Both the position numbers and the translations under genes were made by a program. Below, piece by piece: positions 19,926-28,711 of a stretch of 64,000 nt of DNA (within the stretch, counting starts at the first letter, position 1; every line of letters starts with the position of its first letter). The notes beneath the pieces were generated by a model, which saw nothing but the letters and a program-made list of their open reading frames with translations, searched no databases and was not told the DNA's origin. The stretch comes from Novosphingobium sp. PC22D (GTDB lineage Bacteria; Pseudomonadota; Alphaproteobacteria; Sphingomonadales; Sphingomonadaceae), in assembly GCF_002556635.1 (NCBI RefSeq), contig NZ_MWMO01000005.1:62001-126000 (forward strand). Direction: 5' to 3'.

Positions 19926-20537
19926 ATGCAAGCCAGCGGCCTTACTGCATGGGAATTGTTTTGCCGACGGGGCGACCGCTTCCTGTTCGGATCGCTCGAC
20001 CTCTGGCTCGATCGAGGCGCCGCAATGCATTTGGTCGGCCCGAACGGCATCGGCAAGAGCAGTCTCATACGCATTCTGGCCGGATTGCTGCGCCCCTCGC
20101 CGACCGGCTACGGCAAGGGTTCCGGCACGAGCACAGCCGGATCGGTCCATTGGAACGGCAATGTCGGGCTTCTCGACGGTCACATGGCTCTCGATCCGCA
20201 ACTGCCCCTGGCAAATGCGCTGGCCTTCTGGTCAAGGATCGATCGGGGCACGCCGCCTTTTGCACGCCTCGGTCTCGACGGCTTGGAGGATGTCCCAGTC
20301 CGATTGCTATCAACAGGCCAAAAGAAGCGCGCCGCGTTTGCAAGGCTGCTTGGACAAAACAGCAATCACTGGCTACTCGATGAGCCGCTCAACGGCCTGG
20401 ACGATGCGGGGGTCTCGCTGGTTGAGGAATTGATAGCGGAAAAGCGGTCTGGCGGAGGAGTGGTCGTCGTGGCATCGCACCAGCCCATCGCTATGCCATC
20501 CGCGCAGATCCTCGATCTGAGGAAGCATCCCTACTGA
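19926..20537 (+). CDS. ccmA: Heme exporter ATP-binding protein CcmA
   Basis: 203 aa ABC ATPase of the CcmABCDE cytochrome c maturation system. The start [17 protein letters not shown] was chosen because a longer frame would run through phhB. Walker A is GPNGIGKSS, the signature [15 protein letters not shown], and Walker [14 protein letters not shown] with the D-loop following. Its stop shares a base with the ccmB start (TGATG). Confidence 0.94.
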   Translation: MQASGLTAWELFCRRGDRFLFGSLDLWLDRGAAMHLVGPNGIGKSSLIRILAGLLRPSPTGYGKGSGTSTAGSVHWNGNVGLLDGHMALDPQLPLANALAFWSRIDRGTPPFARLGLDGLEDVPVRLLSTGQKKRAAFARLLGQNSNHWLLDEPLNGLDDAGVSLVEELIAEKRSGGGVVVVASHQPIAMPSAQILDLRKHPY

Positions 20538-21193
20538 TGGCTGTGCTTGGGCCGATTCTGCGACGCGATCTTTCGCGCCTCGTGTTCGGCGCGCGCAAGG
20601 GCGGCGCGGCGCTGCCGGTGCTGTTCTTCCTTGCCGTCGCGATGCTCTATCCCTTCGCGGTCGGGCCCGACGCCCCGGTGCTGGCGCGCACGGGCGGCGG
20701 CGTGATCTGGGTGGCGGCGCTGCTCGCGGCGATCCTCCCGCTCGACCGGCTGGTCGAGCCCGACATCGAACTCGGGATGTTCGACCAGTGGGCGCTGCGC
20801 GGCATATCCGAGGAATGGGTGATCGCGGTGCGCGTGCTGGCGCACTGGCTCAGCTTCGGCCCGCCGCTGATGCTCGCCGCCCTGCCCGCCTCGGCGCTGC
20901 TCGGGATCGACGGCGCGGCACTGCGCACGGTCGAACTGGGCCTGCTGGCGGGAACGCCCGGCCTTGCCGCGGTCGGAGTGATGATCGCGGCGATCACCGC
21001 CGGCCTGCGCGGCGGCGCGGCGCTGTCGGGCCTGCTCGTGATCCCGCTCGCGGTGCCGCTGCTGATCTTCGGCGCGGGCAGCCTCTCGACCGGCGGCGAG
21101 GGCGGCATTGCGCTGACCGGCGCGGTCAGCCTGGTGTTGCTTGCCGTTACGCCCTTCGCGGGCGGCGCGGCGGTTCGCGCAAGCCGCGAGTAG
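20537..21193 (+). CDS. ccmB: Heme exporter membrane protein CcmB
   Basis: 218 aa six-helix inner-membrane partner of CcmA. Hydrophobic segments cover most of the length, with the family-type start LGPILRRDLSRLVFGARKGG and LIFGAGSLSTGGEGG near the end. ccmC, the usual next gene, is not adjacent; a DUF2200 gene follows instead. Confidence 0.93.
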   Translation: MAVLGPILRRDLSRLVFGARKGGAALPVLFFLAVAMLYPFAVGPDAPVLARTGGGVIWVAALLAAILPLDRLVEPDIELGMFDQWALRGISEEWVIAVRVLAHWLSFGPPLMLAALPASALLGIDGAALRTVELGLLAGTPGLAAVGVMIAAITAGLRGGAALSGLLVIPLAVPLLIFGAGSLSTGGEGGIALTGAVSLVLLAVTPFAGGAAVRASRE

Positions 21194-21251
21194 CTTGACC
21201 GAAAACGCCGCCTGAAGCACTTTCCCTCGCGTTCTGGGGAGAGAGAGACCC

Positions 21252-21601
21252 ATGGCCAAGCACCGCATCTTCACGATGAGCCTTTCGGGCGTCTATCCGG
21301 CCTATGTCGCCAAGGCCGAAAGGAAAGGCCGAACCAAGGCCGAGGTCGACGAGATCATCTGCTGGCTGACAGGCCACGACGCCGCTTCGCTCGAGGCCGA
21401 ACTGGCGAACAAGACCACGCTCGAGGACTTTTTCGCGCAAGCCCCGGCGATGAATCCTTCGCGCGCCGAGATCAAGGGCGTGGTCTGCGGCGTGCGGGTC
21501 GAAGAGGTCGAAGATCCGACGATGCGCGAGATCCGCTACCTCGACAAGCTCGTCGACGAACTCCCAGGGGCAAGGCCATGGACAAGATCTTGCGCGGGTA
21601 A
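21252..21601 (+). pseudogene. DUF2200 family protein gene with a single-base frameshift near its 3' end
   Basis: The N-terminal about 105 residues ([21 protein letters not shown], then [49 protein letters not shown]) match DUF2200, a small protein of unknown function. In the annotated frame the protein then reads [10 protein letters not shown] and continues to 21728, into map. One base added at about 21563 (CTCCCAGG to CTC-GCC-AGG) restores [11 protein letters not shown] followed by TAA at 21599-21601, which is the normal DUF2200 end. Either a real recent frameshift or a sequencing error. A good RBS (GGGGAGAGAG) lies upstream. Confidence 0.85.
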
Positions 21602-21718
21602 GCTGCCTGGAAGCGCTTCACCACGAAGACCGGCGGCTTTCGACGGGCCGCGACAGTCGCTGGCAACGCCTGCCATGGCGAGCCCCCACCCGCTCGTGCG
21701 CTCAGTCAAAACCGCCCC

Positions 21719-22546
21719 CTATTCGTAAGGCGGCTTGTGCAGGCCCTTGGGACTGAGCGTGAAGATCTCGCAGCCGTCTTCGGTGATGCCGATCGAATGC
21801 TCGAACTGCGCCGAGAGCGACTTGTCGCGGGTGACCGCCGTCCAGCCGTCCGAAAGCAGCTTCACCGGCGGCTTGCCGAGGTTGATCATCGGTTCGATGG
21901 TGAAAAACATGCCGGGCTTCAGCTCGGGGCCCGTTCCCGGCCGCCCCGCGTGGATCACCTCGGGCGCGTCGTGGAACAGGCGGCCGACGCCGTGGCCGCA
22001 GAACTCGCGCACGACGCCGTAGCGGTTCTGCTCGGCATAGGCCTGGATCGCGGCGCCGATGTCGCCGAGGCGCGCGCCCGGTTTCGCCTTGTCGATGCCG
22101 ATCATCAGGCATTCGTGCGTGACGTCGACCAGCCGTCGCGCCTTGAGCGATACGTCGCCGATACAGTACATCCGGCTGGTATCGCCGTGCCAGCCGTCGA
22201 GCAGCGGGGTCACGTCGATGTTGACGATGTCGCCGTCCTTCAAGGTCTTTTCGGACGGGATACCGTGGCACACGACATGGTTGATCGAGATGCAGCTCGA
22301 GTGCGCATAGCCGCGATAACCGAGCGTCGCGGGCACCGCGCCGCCGTCGAGCGTCAGTTCGCGCACCTTGTCGTCGATCGCCGCGGTCGTGACCCCCGGT
22401 TTGACCAGGGGAACGATCTCGTCGAGGATTTCGGCCGCGAGCCGGCCGGCCTTGCGCATGCCCTCGAAAGCCTCGGGCCCGTGAAGCTTGATCGTGCCGT
22501 CGCGCAGCACGGTCTCGTCGGCGGTAACAGTCTGGTATTCGGTCAT
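21719..22546 (-). CDS. map: Methionine aminopeptidase, type I
   Basis: 275 aa cytosolic metalloprotease removing initiator Met. The start [17 protein letters not shown] fits the family length; the frame upstream is not Map-like. The metal and active-site residues are visible in order: [12 protein letters not shown] (His), [19 protein letters not shown] (two Asp), [16 protein letters not shown] (His), [10 protein letters not shown] (Glu) and [12 protein letters not shown] (Glu). Confidence 0.96.
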   Translation of the reverse strand: MTEYQTVTADETVLRDGTIKLHGPEAFEGMRKAGRLAAEILDEIVPLVKPGVTTAAIDDKVRELTLDGGAVPATLGYRGYAHSSCISINHVVCHGIPSEKTLKDGDIVNIDVTPLLDGWHGDTSRMYCIGDVSLKARRLVDVTHECLMIGIDKAKPGARLGDIGAAIQAYAEQNRYGVVREFCGHGVGRLFHDAPEVIHAGRPGTGPELKPGMFFTIEPMINLGKPPVKLLSDGWTAVTRDKSLSAQFEHSIGITEDGCEIFTLSPKGLHKPPYE

Positions 22547-22584
22547 CGCCGCTAGATAGCGCCGATGCGCGCAAATTGCGAGTA

Positions 22585-23430
22585 TCAGCCCCCGGCCGAG
22601 AAACTGCCCCGGAATTCCGGCCTTACCGCGCGCAGAACCGCCGGCGTCACCGGGAGCGTCACTTCGTAGCTGCCCTCGGCATAGGGTCCGGCGGAATAGG
22701 GCGCGACGAGCACCCCGATCCGGTCGAAGCCGCTGCCGCCGGCCGAGCCGAGAATCACCACGCTTTCCATCGGATCGATGCATTCGGTGAACATGTCTCC
22801 GCTCGCCCGGTCGACCGGCTCGCCGCGCTTCTTCGCCCGCTCGCGGTCGAGCGCGTCACAGAACGGTTTCCGGATCGCATCGCGCAGCGCGGCATCGGAA
22901 ACGAACAGCTCGGTCGGCTCGCGCACCTTCTGCGCCGTCTTGTCCCACAGCAGCGTATCGGAAACGGTCATGCCGTGGGCGCCGCCCGAATAAGTGTAGA
23001 TCTGCGCCGATAGCGAGAGCCAGTTCGGAAGGTCGGTCACCACCTGCCATTCGGTCCCGCTCGAATGCGGGCGATAGGGATAACCGTCCTTCGTCGCGCT
23101 CGCCTTGTCCTCGCGCGCGGCCTCGTCGATTTCCTCACGCTTCTTCTCGAGATCGCCGTCGAGCCATTCGCGCAAGTCGGGATAGCGCGCGGCGGCGGCC
23201 GGATAGGAATAGCTGAACTCATAAAGGTCGTTATCGACGCTTTCCTTGCGCCCCTTGGCGGCGGGATCGACCGCCGGCGACGGCGCGCTCGCGGCCTCGT
23301 CAGACATAGTGATGGCGGCGGGCGCCGTGGCCTGTTCGGGCGGCGCGTCGCTCGCCTGCGGCGTCACCTCGGACTGCTGGCAGGCACTCGCCAGAAGCAT
23401 CGCGGACAGGGCCGCAAGCGATCTCGACAT
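22585..23430 (-). CDS. Putative lipoprotein with DUF4163/DUF3298-like domains
   Basis: 281 aa from MSRSLAALSAMLLASACQQ, which gives a lipoprotein signal peptide with lipobox LASAC; two longer starts would spoil it. The mature part begins with a Ala/Pro-rich linker to about residue 75, then a globular region (YEFSYSYPAAAARYPDLREWL, SLSAQIYTYSGGAHGMT, LLWDKTAQKV, FVSDAALRDAI, GGSGFDRIGVLVAPYSAGPYAEGSYEVTLP) that follows the order of DUF4163 plus DUF3298, as in RsiV-like or lysozyme-binding periplasmic proteins. Function unknown. It is divergent from the aminopeptidase gene with 49 bp between. Confidence 0.8.
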   Translation of the reverse strand: MSRSLAALSAMLLASACQQSEVTPQASDAPPEQATAPAAITMSDEAASAPSPAVDPAAKGRKESVDNDLYEFSYSYPAAAARYPDLREWLDGDLEKKREEIDEAAREDKASATKDGYPYRPHSSGTEWQVVTDLPNWLSLSAQIYTYSGGAHGMTVSDTLLWDKTAQKVREPTELFVSDAALRDAIRKPFCDALDRERAKKRGEPVDRASGDMFTECIDPMESVVILGSAGGSGFDRIGVLVAPYSAGPYAEGSYEVTLPVTPAVLRAVRPEFRGSFSAGG

Positions 23431-23479
23431 GGCATTTTCTCTCGCGCTTCGCATATCGGCGAGGCTAGAGACCGGAACG

Positions 23480-24862
23480 ATGACCGACAAGAACGCATTG
23501 ATTCAGCCCGATCGCGGACAGAAAGCCGTCGCGATCCACCTCGTCGACAAGGACGGCCTCGAAGCCTTCCTCAAGGCGCGCACCGCAGCGCAGCGCGCCG
23601 CGCTCGAAGCCGCGAGATTCGAGGCCGAGGGCTACAGCCACGCGATCATGCCCGACGGCGAAGGCTGGGCGGCGGTGGCCGGCGTCGCCAACACCGCCGA
23701 GCTTTCGAGCTGGTGCATGTCCAAACTCGCCGAAGTGCTGCCCGCCGGAACCTACCGCCGCGAGGGCGGCGAGCCCGGCCCGGCGCTGTTCGGCTGGATC
23801 ACCGGCCAGTACAGGTTCGAGCGCTACAAGACCGAGCCTTCGAGCGAAGGTCCGCGAATCCTGCTCACCAAGGATGCCTCGGCGATCGCCGCCGCCTCCG
23901 CCGAGGCCGAAGCCGTCGAACTGGTGCGCGACCTGGTAAACACGCCGGCCGAGGACATGGGCCCCGCCCAGCTCGAAGCCGAGGTCGAGGCCATGGCCAA
24001 GGCGTTCAAGGCCGAGGTGCGGGTGACTCGCGGCGACATGCTCGAGCGCGAGTTTCCGATGGTGCACATGGTCGGACGCGCCGCGGGCCGCAGCCACGCG
24101 CCGCGCATGATCGAGCTCGAATGGGGCGATCCCGGGCACCCGCGCGTTGCCGTCGTGGGCAAGGGCGTCTGCTTCGATTCGGGCGGTCTCGACATCAAGC
24201 CCTCTTCGGGCATGCTCTTGATGAAGAAAGACATGGGCGGCTCCGCGCACGCGATCGCGCTCGCCCGGTTGATCATGGCGAACGCGCTTCCGGTGCGGCT
24301 CCACTTGCTCGTGCCCGCCGTCGAGAACGCGGTTTCGGGCAATGCCTTCCGCCCCGGCGACGTGCTGCGCTCGCGCGCGGGAATCTCGGTCGAGATCGGC
24401 AACACCGACGCCGAAGGGCGCCTGATCCTCGCCGACGCGCTTGCCCGCGCGGGCGAGAGCGAGCCCGAGCTGATCCTCGATTTCGCCACGCTGACCGGCG
24501 CCGCGCGAGTCGCCGTCGGGCCCGATCTGCCCGCGCTCTTCGCCCGCGAGGACGCCACTGCCGAGGCGCTGCTGGCGGCGGGCACCGCGAACGACGATCC
24601 GTGCTGGCGCCTGCCGCTCCACGGCGGTTATCGCGACTACCTCAAGTCCGACATCGCCGACATCAACAACTCGCACACCAACGGCTTTGCCGGCGCGAGC
24701 GTGGCCGCGCTGTTCCTCGACAAGTTCGTGCCCAAGGACACCGACTGGGCACACTTCGACACGTTCGCCTGGCGGCCGGCGGCGAAGCCCGGCAGGCCCA
24801 AGGGCGGCGACGCGCTGGGCCTCAGGGCGAGCTGGCACATGCTGAAACAGCGCTTCGGCTGA
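23480..24862 (+). CDS. Leucyl aminopeptidase family protein (M17)
   Basis: 460 aa cytosolic dinuclear-metal exopeptidase. The start MTDKNALIQPDRGQKAVAIHLV has GGAACG upstream. The catalytic half contains VGKGVCFDSGGLDIKPSSGM, MLLMKKDMGGSAHAIALA and the M17 signature NTDAEGRL (about residues 308-315). The N-terminal domain is shorter than in E. coli PepA, so this is the short leucyl-aminopeptidase type (PepB-like), not the DNA-binding PepA. Confidence 0.92.
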   Translation: MTDKNALIQPDRGQKAVAIHLVDKDGLEAFLKARTAAQRAALEAARFEAEGYSHAIMPDGEGWAAVAGVANTAELSSWCMSKLAEVLPAGTYRREGGEPGPALFGWITGQYRFERYKTEPSSEGPRILLTKDASAIAAASAEAEAVELVRDLVNTPAEDMGPAQLEAEVEAMAKAFKAEVRVTRGDMLEREFPMVHMVGRAAGRSHAPRMIELEWGDPGHPRVAVVGKGVCFDSGGLDIKPSSGMLLMKKDMGGSAHAIALARLIMANALPVRLHLLVPAVENAVSGNAFRPGDVLRSRAGISVEIGNTDAEGRLILADALARAGESEPELILDFATLTGAARVAVGPDLPALFAREDATAEALLAAGTANDDPCWRLPLHGGYRDYLKSDIADINNSHTNGFAGASVAALFLDKFVPKDTDWAHFDTFAWRPAAKPGRPKGGDALGLRASWHMLKQRFG

Positions 24863-24871
24863 GCTTGCGGA

Positions 24872-25282
24872 ATGGAGCATCCAGAGCTAAGCGCGCCGAT
24901 CTTCCCTATTGGAGCCATGAGTTCGTTGTCCGGCGAGGATTCCTACCTGCGTCCCGATCATTTCGGCGGCATGCTATCATTGAGCGGTCCCAGCCAGTGC
25001 GAAGACCGCAGCCGCCTGCCGCTACGCGGCGATCTGGCGCATATCCGGCTGGCCGGGCGCTGCTTCGTGCCGCACTACGCCGTCCCCATGCCGCACCGCG
25101 CGCAGGCCGGCGCGGTGCTGATGAGCGCTGATTCGGACACCGCCGAGGTCATCGCCGTTCTCACCGAGGGCGCGGTGTTCCACGTGCTCGATATCTCCGG
25201 CGGCTGGGCCTGGGGCCAGTACGGCGAGAATGGGCCGGTCGGCTATGTCGCCCTCTCCGCGCTCGATCCGGTGATGTCGTGA
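24872..25282 (+). CDS. Stand-alone bacterial SH3-like protein, probable relic of an NlpC/P60 peptidase
   Basis: 136 aa. Residues about 35-134 (LRGDLAHIRLAGRCFVPHYAVPMPH, AVLMSADSDTAEVIAVLTEGAVFHVLDISGGWAWGQYGENGPVGYVALSAL) look like the N-terminal SH3-type module that in related bacteria precedes an NlpC/P60 Cys-peptidase domain, usually at this position beside the M17 peptidase. No NlpC/P60 catalytic domain follows; the ORF ends and overlaps argC by 4 bp. MSSLSGEDS at 24917 is an alternative start. Whether the short form is functional is unknown. Confidence 0.6.
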   Translation: MEHPELSAPIFPIGAMSSLSGEDSYLRPDHFGGMLSLSGPSQCEDRSRLPLRGDLAHIRLAGRCFVPHYAVPMPHRAQAGAVLMSADSDTAEVIAVLTEGAVFHVLDISGGWAWGQYGENGPVGYVALSALDPVMS

Positions 25283-26202
25283 GCGCGCGGGTCTTCATCG
25301 ACGGCGCCGCCGGGACGACCGGGCTCGAAATCGCCGAGCGGCTGGCGGGCCGCGACGAATTCGAACTCGTCGTGCTCGACGAGGAGGCGCGCAAGGACAC
25401 CACGGCGCGCGCCGAAGCCATCAACGCCGCCGACTTCGTGATCCTGTGCCTGCCCGACGATGCCGCGCGCGAAGCGGTCTCGCTGATCACCAGCGACACG
25501 GTGCGCGTGATCGACGCGAGTTCGGCGCACCGCACCGCGGTCGGCTGGGTCTACGGGCTGCCCGAGGTGACCGGCCGCAAGGCGATCGCCGGGGCCCGCC
25601 GCGTGAGCAATCCGGGATGCTATCCGACCGGCTTCATCGCGCTGCTGCAGCCGCTGGTCAGCGCCGGACTGCTGCCTTGCGAATGGCCCTATGTGTGCCA
25701 CGCGGTCTCGGGCTATTCGGGCGGCGGCAAACAGCTCATCGCGCGCTTCGAGGCCGACGACGACATCGCCTTTCGCGATTACGGCCTCGCGCTCGGCCAC
25801 AAGCACGTGCCCGAGATGAAGACGCACGTCGGCCTGGCCTACGATCCGGTCTTCGCCCCCGCCGTGGTTCCCGCCCATCGCGGGATGATCGTGGAGGTGC
25901 CGCTGGCGCTCGAGGCCATGCCGGTCGCGGCCGCTCCCGAGGTGCTGCGCGAGACGCTCAAGCACGCCTATCTCGGTAGCGAGATCGTGCGCGTGGCCGA
26001 GCCCGGTGTCGACGAACTGCTCCTGCGCCGCTCGATGGCGCCGGTCGACACGCTCGAACTGCACGTGTTCGGCGCGAAGGACGGCAAGCAGGCGCGGCTG
26101 GTCGCCGTGCTCGACAACCTCGGCAAGGGCGCGAGTGGCGCGGCGGTGCAGAACCTCAACCTCATGGCGGGCCTGCCCGAGACGGCCGGGCTGCGGCTCT
26201 GA
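25279..26202 (+). CDS. argC: N-acetyl-gamma-glutamyl-phosphate reductase, type 2
   Basis: 307 aa NADP-dependent reductase of arginine synthesis. The N-terminal Rossmann segment FIDGAAGTTGLEIAERL, VIDASSAHR and the catalytic cysteine C114 in SNPGCYPTGF are visible, followed by HAVSGYSGGGK. The short length and DGAAGTTG start are those of the type 2 enzyme. The ATG overlaps the SH3 gene by 4 bp. Confidence 0.95.
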   Translation: MSARVFIDGAAGTTGLEIAERLAGRDEFELVVLDEEARKDTTARAEAINAADFVILCLPDDAAREAVSLITSDTVRVIDASSAHRTAVGWVYGLPEVTGRKAIAGARRVSNPGCYPTGFIALLQPLVSAGLLPCEWPYVCHAVSGYSGGGKQLIARFEADDDIAFRDYGLALGHKHVPEMKTHVGLAYDPVFAPAVVPAHRGMIVEVPLALEAMPVAAAPEVLRETLKHAYLGSEIVRVAEPGVDELLLRRSMAPVDTLELHVFGAKDGKQARLVAVLDNLGKGASGAAVQNLNLMAGLPETAGLRL

Positions 26203-26258
26203 GGCAACGTCTTCGCCGACAGTCCATCCGCCAAAGAAATTCATACAAACTCGCGAAA

Positions 26259-26301
26259 AGCTGAACGAAATCTGCAAGAGGCATCCCGCGCTCGTTCAGC
26301 T
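26259..26301. promoter_or_regulatory. Perfect 10-bp inverted repeat in the leader of the exported protein at 26390
   Basis: AGCTGAACGA (26259-26268) and TCGTTCAGCT (26292-26301) are exact reverse complements 23 bp apart, within the 187-bp gap after argC. It could be an operator for a two-component regulator or an RNA hairpin. A related GTTCAG motif precedes the second paralogue. Confidence 0.45.
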
Positions 26302-26389
26302 ACAAGCGTGTAAACATGAACTCGAAGGTACGGCGTGCGAGAGGCAATCTTGCCGCACTCGCCACCGCCGGACCCACGGAGTTCGAGTC

Positions 26390-26791
26390 ATGAACATCAT
26401 CAAGAAGGGCATCCTCGCGGCCACGCTCGGCGCCACCGCGCTCGTGACGACGACGCCCGCGATGGCGCGCGACTATCACGACCGGGGCGACAACACCGCG
26501 GCCATCGCCATCGGCGCCGGCATCGTCGGCCTTGCGCTCGGCGCGATCATCGCGTCGGATAACAAGCGCGATCGTTACGATGATCGCTATTACGTGCGCG
26601 ACGGCTGGTACTACAACGACGGCTACTACTACAATCGCCAAGGCCACCGCTACGCGCGCGACGACTGGCAACGGCGCTACAACCGCGATGTGCGCTACGA
26701 CAGGCGCGACCGCCGCTACGACAACCGCCGTTACGACAACCGCTACGACTACGGCCACAACAACGGCTACTACCAGCGCCGCGGCTATTGA
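26390..26791 (+). CDS. Exported Tyr/Arg/Asp-rich protein, paralogue 1
   Basis: 133 aa. A signal peptide (MNIIKKGILAATLGATALVTT, cleavage after PAMA) is followed by a glycine-zipper-like hydrophobic stretch (NTAAIAIGAGIVGLALGAIIA) and a tail made mostly of Tyr, Arg, Asp and Asn (YYYNDGYYYNRQGHRY, DRRDRRYDNRRYDNR). Predicted location is periplasm or envelope. It resembles small RcnB-like or glycine-zipper stress proteins only in composition. The gene 27015-27461 is a clear paralogue, so this is a tandem duplication. Confidence 0.8.
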   Translation: MNIIKKGILAATLGATALVTTTPAMARDYHDRGDNTAAIAIGAGIVGLALGAIIASDNKRDRYDDRYYVRDGWYYNDGYYYNRQGHRYARDDWQRRYNRDVRYDRRDRRYDNRRYDNRYDYGHNNGYYQRRGY

Positions 26792-26908
26792 GCCCCGCGC
26801 AAGTGACTGGCCGGGCGGCTCTCCTCCCTCGTCCGTCCGGCCGATACCGCCGGCCCTGGCACGGGCCCGGCGTCCTCAGCGCCCTGTTCCGCAGCCACGA
26901 TCCACGAG

Positions 26909-26926
26909 GGTTAAGTCGCGGTTCAG
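26909..26926. promoter_or_regulatory. GGTTAAG/GGTTCAG direct repeat upstream of paralogue 2
   Basis: GGTTAAG (26909-26915) and GGTTCAG (26920-26926) are spaced 11 bp start to start in the 223-bp gap before the second exported protein. Spacing of one helical turn suits binding of a response-regulator dimer. Weak by itself; supported by the GTTCAG core in the leader of paralogue 1. Confidence 0.35.
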
Positions 26927-27014
26927 GGCGCACCTGCAAGGGTGCCAGGCTGCAACACGCAAGGAATTTCCCGCCGCGATCGCCGGACGGTCGGGACGCA
27001 AAGGGAGTTGCCAG

Positions 27015-27461
27015 ATGATTGCACGACTGAAGAAAATCGGCCTCGCCGCCGGTGTCGCGGCGATGGTCGCCGGCACCGCGACCAGCGCGCAGGCCCGGGA
27101 CCGCTGGGACCATCGCGGTGGTGGCAACGATGCCGCGATCGCGATCGGCGCCGGGCTGGTCGGCCTGGCGATCGGCGCCGCCATCGCCGATCGTGACGAC
27201 CGCCGCTACTACGACCGCCGTTATTATCCCAGCCGCCGCTACGTTCGGGTGCGGGGCTATCCGGGATACTACTATTACTACGACGGCTATCCCAACCGCT
27301 ATTATCGCGATCGGTACTACAGCCGCTATTACCAGCCCTACTACCGGGACCGATATCGGAGCCGTTGGGATCGCGGATACGGCCGGGTCGACCGCATGTA
27401 TCGCGGCGACCGCTATGACAGGCGCGACTATCGTCACGATCGGCGGGACTGGCGCCGCTAG
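27015..27461 (+). CDS. Exported Tyr/Arg/Asp-rich protein, paralogue 2
   Basis: 148 aa with the same plan as the protein at 26390: signal peptide (MIARLKKIGLAAGVAAMVAG, cleavage after AQA), a short charged link, a glycine-zipper-like segment (NDAAIAIGAGLVGLAIGAAIA) and a Tyr/Arg/Asp-rich tail (YYDRRYYPSRRY, YYYYYDGYPNRYYRDRYY, RRDYRHDRRDWRR). RBS AAGGGAG is 7 bp before the ATG. Function unknown. Confidence 0.8.
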   Translation: MIARLKKIGLAAGVAAMVAGTATSAQARDRWDHRGGGNDAAIAIGAGLVGLAIGAAIADRDDRRYYDRRYYPSRRYVRVRGYPGYYYYYDGYPNRYYRDRYYSRYYQPYYRDRYRSRWDRGYGRVDRMYRGDRYDRRDYRHDRRDWRR

Positions 27462-27542
27462 AACCGAACCGTGCGGCGGGGCGATGGTGGGGGCGATAGG
27501 CTCTCGCCAAGCGGTCCGAGCACCGCTATCTGCCCCGCCAAG

Positions 27543-28688
27543 ATGGACACGCCTGACCTCCGGATCGCCCTGTTTTCAGGGAACTACAACTATGTCAGGG
27601 ATGGCGCGAATCAGGCGCTGAACCGGCTCGTCGGCTATCTGCTCCGCCAGGGCGCATCGGTGCGGGTCTACTCGCCGACGGTTCGCGAACCGGCCTTCGA
27701 GCCGACCGGCGATCTCGTCGGCATCAACGCGGTGCCGATTCCGGGCCGCAAGGAATACCGCTTCCCGCTGGCGCTCTCGCGCAAGGCGCGCAAGGACCTT
27801 TCCGGCTTCGCGCCCAACATCGTCCACGTATCTTCGCCCGATCCGGTCGCGCATCAGGCGCTGACCTGGGCCAAGAAGCGCTCCATTCCCGTCCTCGCCT
27901 CGGTCCACACCCGCTTCGAGACCTACCTGCGCTATTACAACATGGCCTGGGGCGAGCCGGTTATGGAGGCGTTCCTGCGCCGCTTCTACCGGCGCTGCGA
28001 TGCGCTCGTCGCGCCGTCGGAATCGATGGCGCAGGTGCTGCGCGAGCAGCGCATGAACTACGATATCTCGATCTGGTCGCGCGGCGTCGACCGCGAGATC
28101 TTCAATCCGGCGATGCGCGACACCGCATGGCGCCGCGCGCACGGCATCGCCGACGACGAGATCGCGATCGGCTTTCTCGGGCGGCTGGTGATGGAAAAAG
28201 GGCTCGACGTCTTTTCCGACACGATCGACGATCTGCGCCGGCGCGGCATCGCCCACAAGGTGCTGATCATCGGCGAAGGCCCGGCGCGCGAGTGGTTCGA
28301 GGCCCGGCTGCCCGACGCGGTCTTCGCCGGCTTCCAGCAAGGACCCGATCTCGGCCGCGCCGTCGCCGCGATGGACGTGCTGTTCAATCCCTCGGTCACG
28401 GAGACCTTCGGCAACGTCACGCTCGAGGCGATGGCCTGCGGGCTGCCGGTCGTCGCCGCCGCCGCGACGGGCAGCGAGAGCCTGGTCGACGACCACGGCT
28501 CGGGCCGCCTCATCCGCCCCGGCGCGGTCCACCAGTTCGCCGAGGCGCTAAAGGCCTATATCGAGGACCCCGAGCTGCGCGCGCGTCACGGCGCCGCGGG
28601 CGAGCGGCGGGCTAGCGACTTCGCGTGGGACCGCATCAACCAGGCCGTCGCCGACACCTACCTGCGCCTGATCCGCCAGCGGCGCTAG
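27543..28688 (+). CDS. Glycosyltransferase family 4 (probable lipid or glycan mannosyl/glucosyl transferase)
   Basis: 381 aa GT-B enzyme. The start MDTPDLRIALFSGNYNYVRDG fits the family; an upstream start would need 24 extra, low-quality residues. The donor half has IGFLGRLVMEKGLDVF, VLIIGEGPAREWFE, and the E-x7-E motif in TETFGNVTLEAMACGLPVV. The N-half has VHVSSPDPVAHQALTWA and SVHTRFETYLRYY, which resemble SqdX/MgtA/DgtA-type lipid glycosyltransferases. Acceptor unknown. Confidence 0.88.
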   Translation: MDTPDLRIALFSGNYNYVRDGANQALNRLVGYLLRQGASVRVYSPTVREPAFEPTGDLVGINAVPIPGRKEYRFPLALSRKARKDLSGFAPNIVHVSSPDPVAHQALTWAKKRSIPVLASVHTRFETYLRYYNMAWGEPVMEAFLRRFYRRCDALVAPSESMAQVLREQRMNYDISIWSRGVDREIFNPAMRDTAWRRAHGIADDEIAIGFLGRLVMEKGLDVFSDTIDDLRRRGIAHKVLIIGEGPAREWFEARLPDAVFAGFQQGPDLGRAVAAMDVLFNPSVTETFGNVTLEAMACGLPVVAAAATGSESLVDDHGSGRLIRPGAVHQFAEALKAYIEDPELRARHGAAGERRASDFAWDRINQAVADTYLRLIRQRR

Positions 28689-28711
28689 AGTCAGGCGGGC
28701 TGGCGGGGCCG

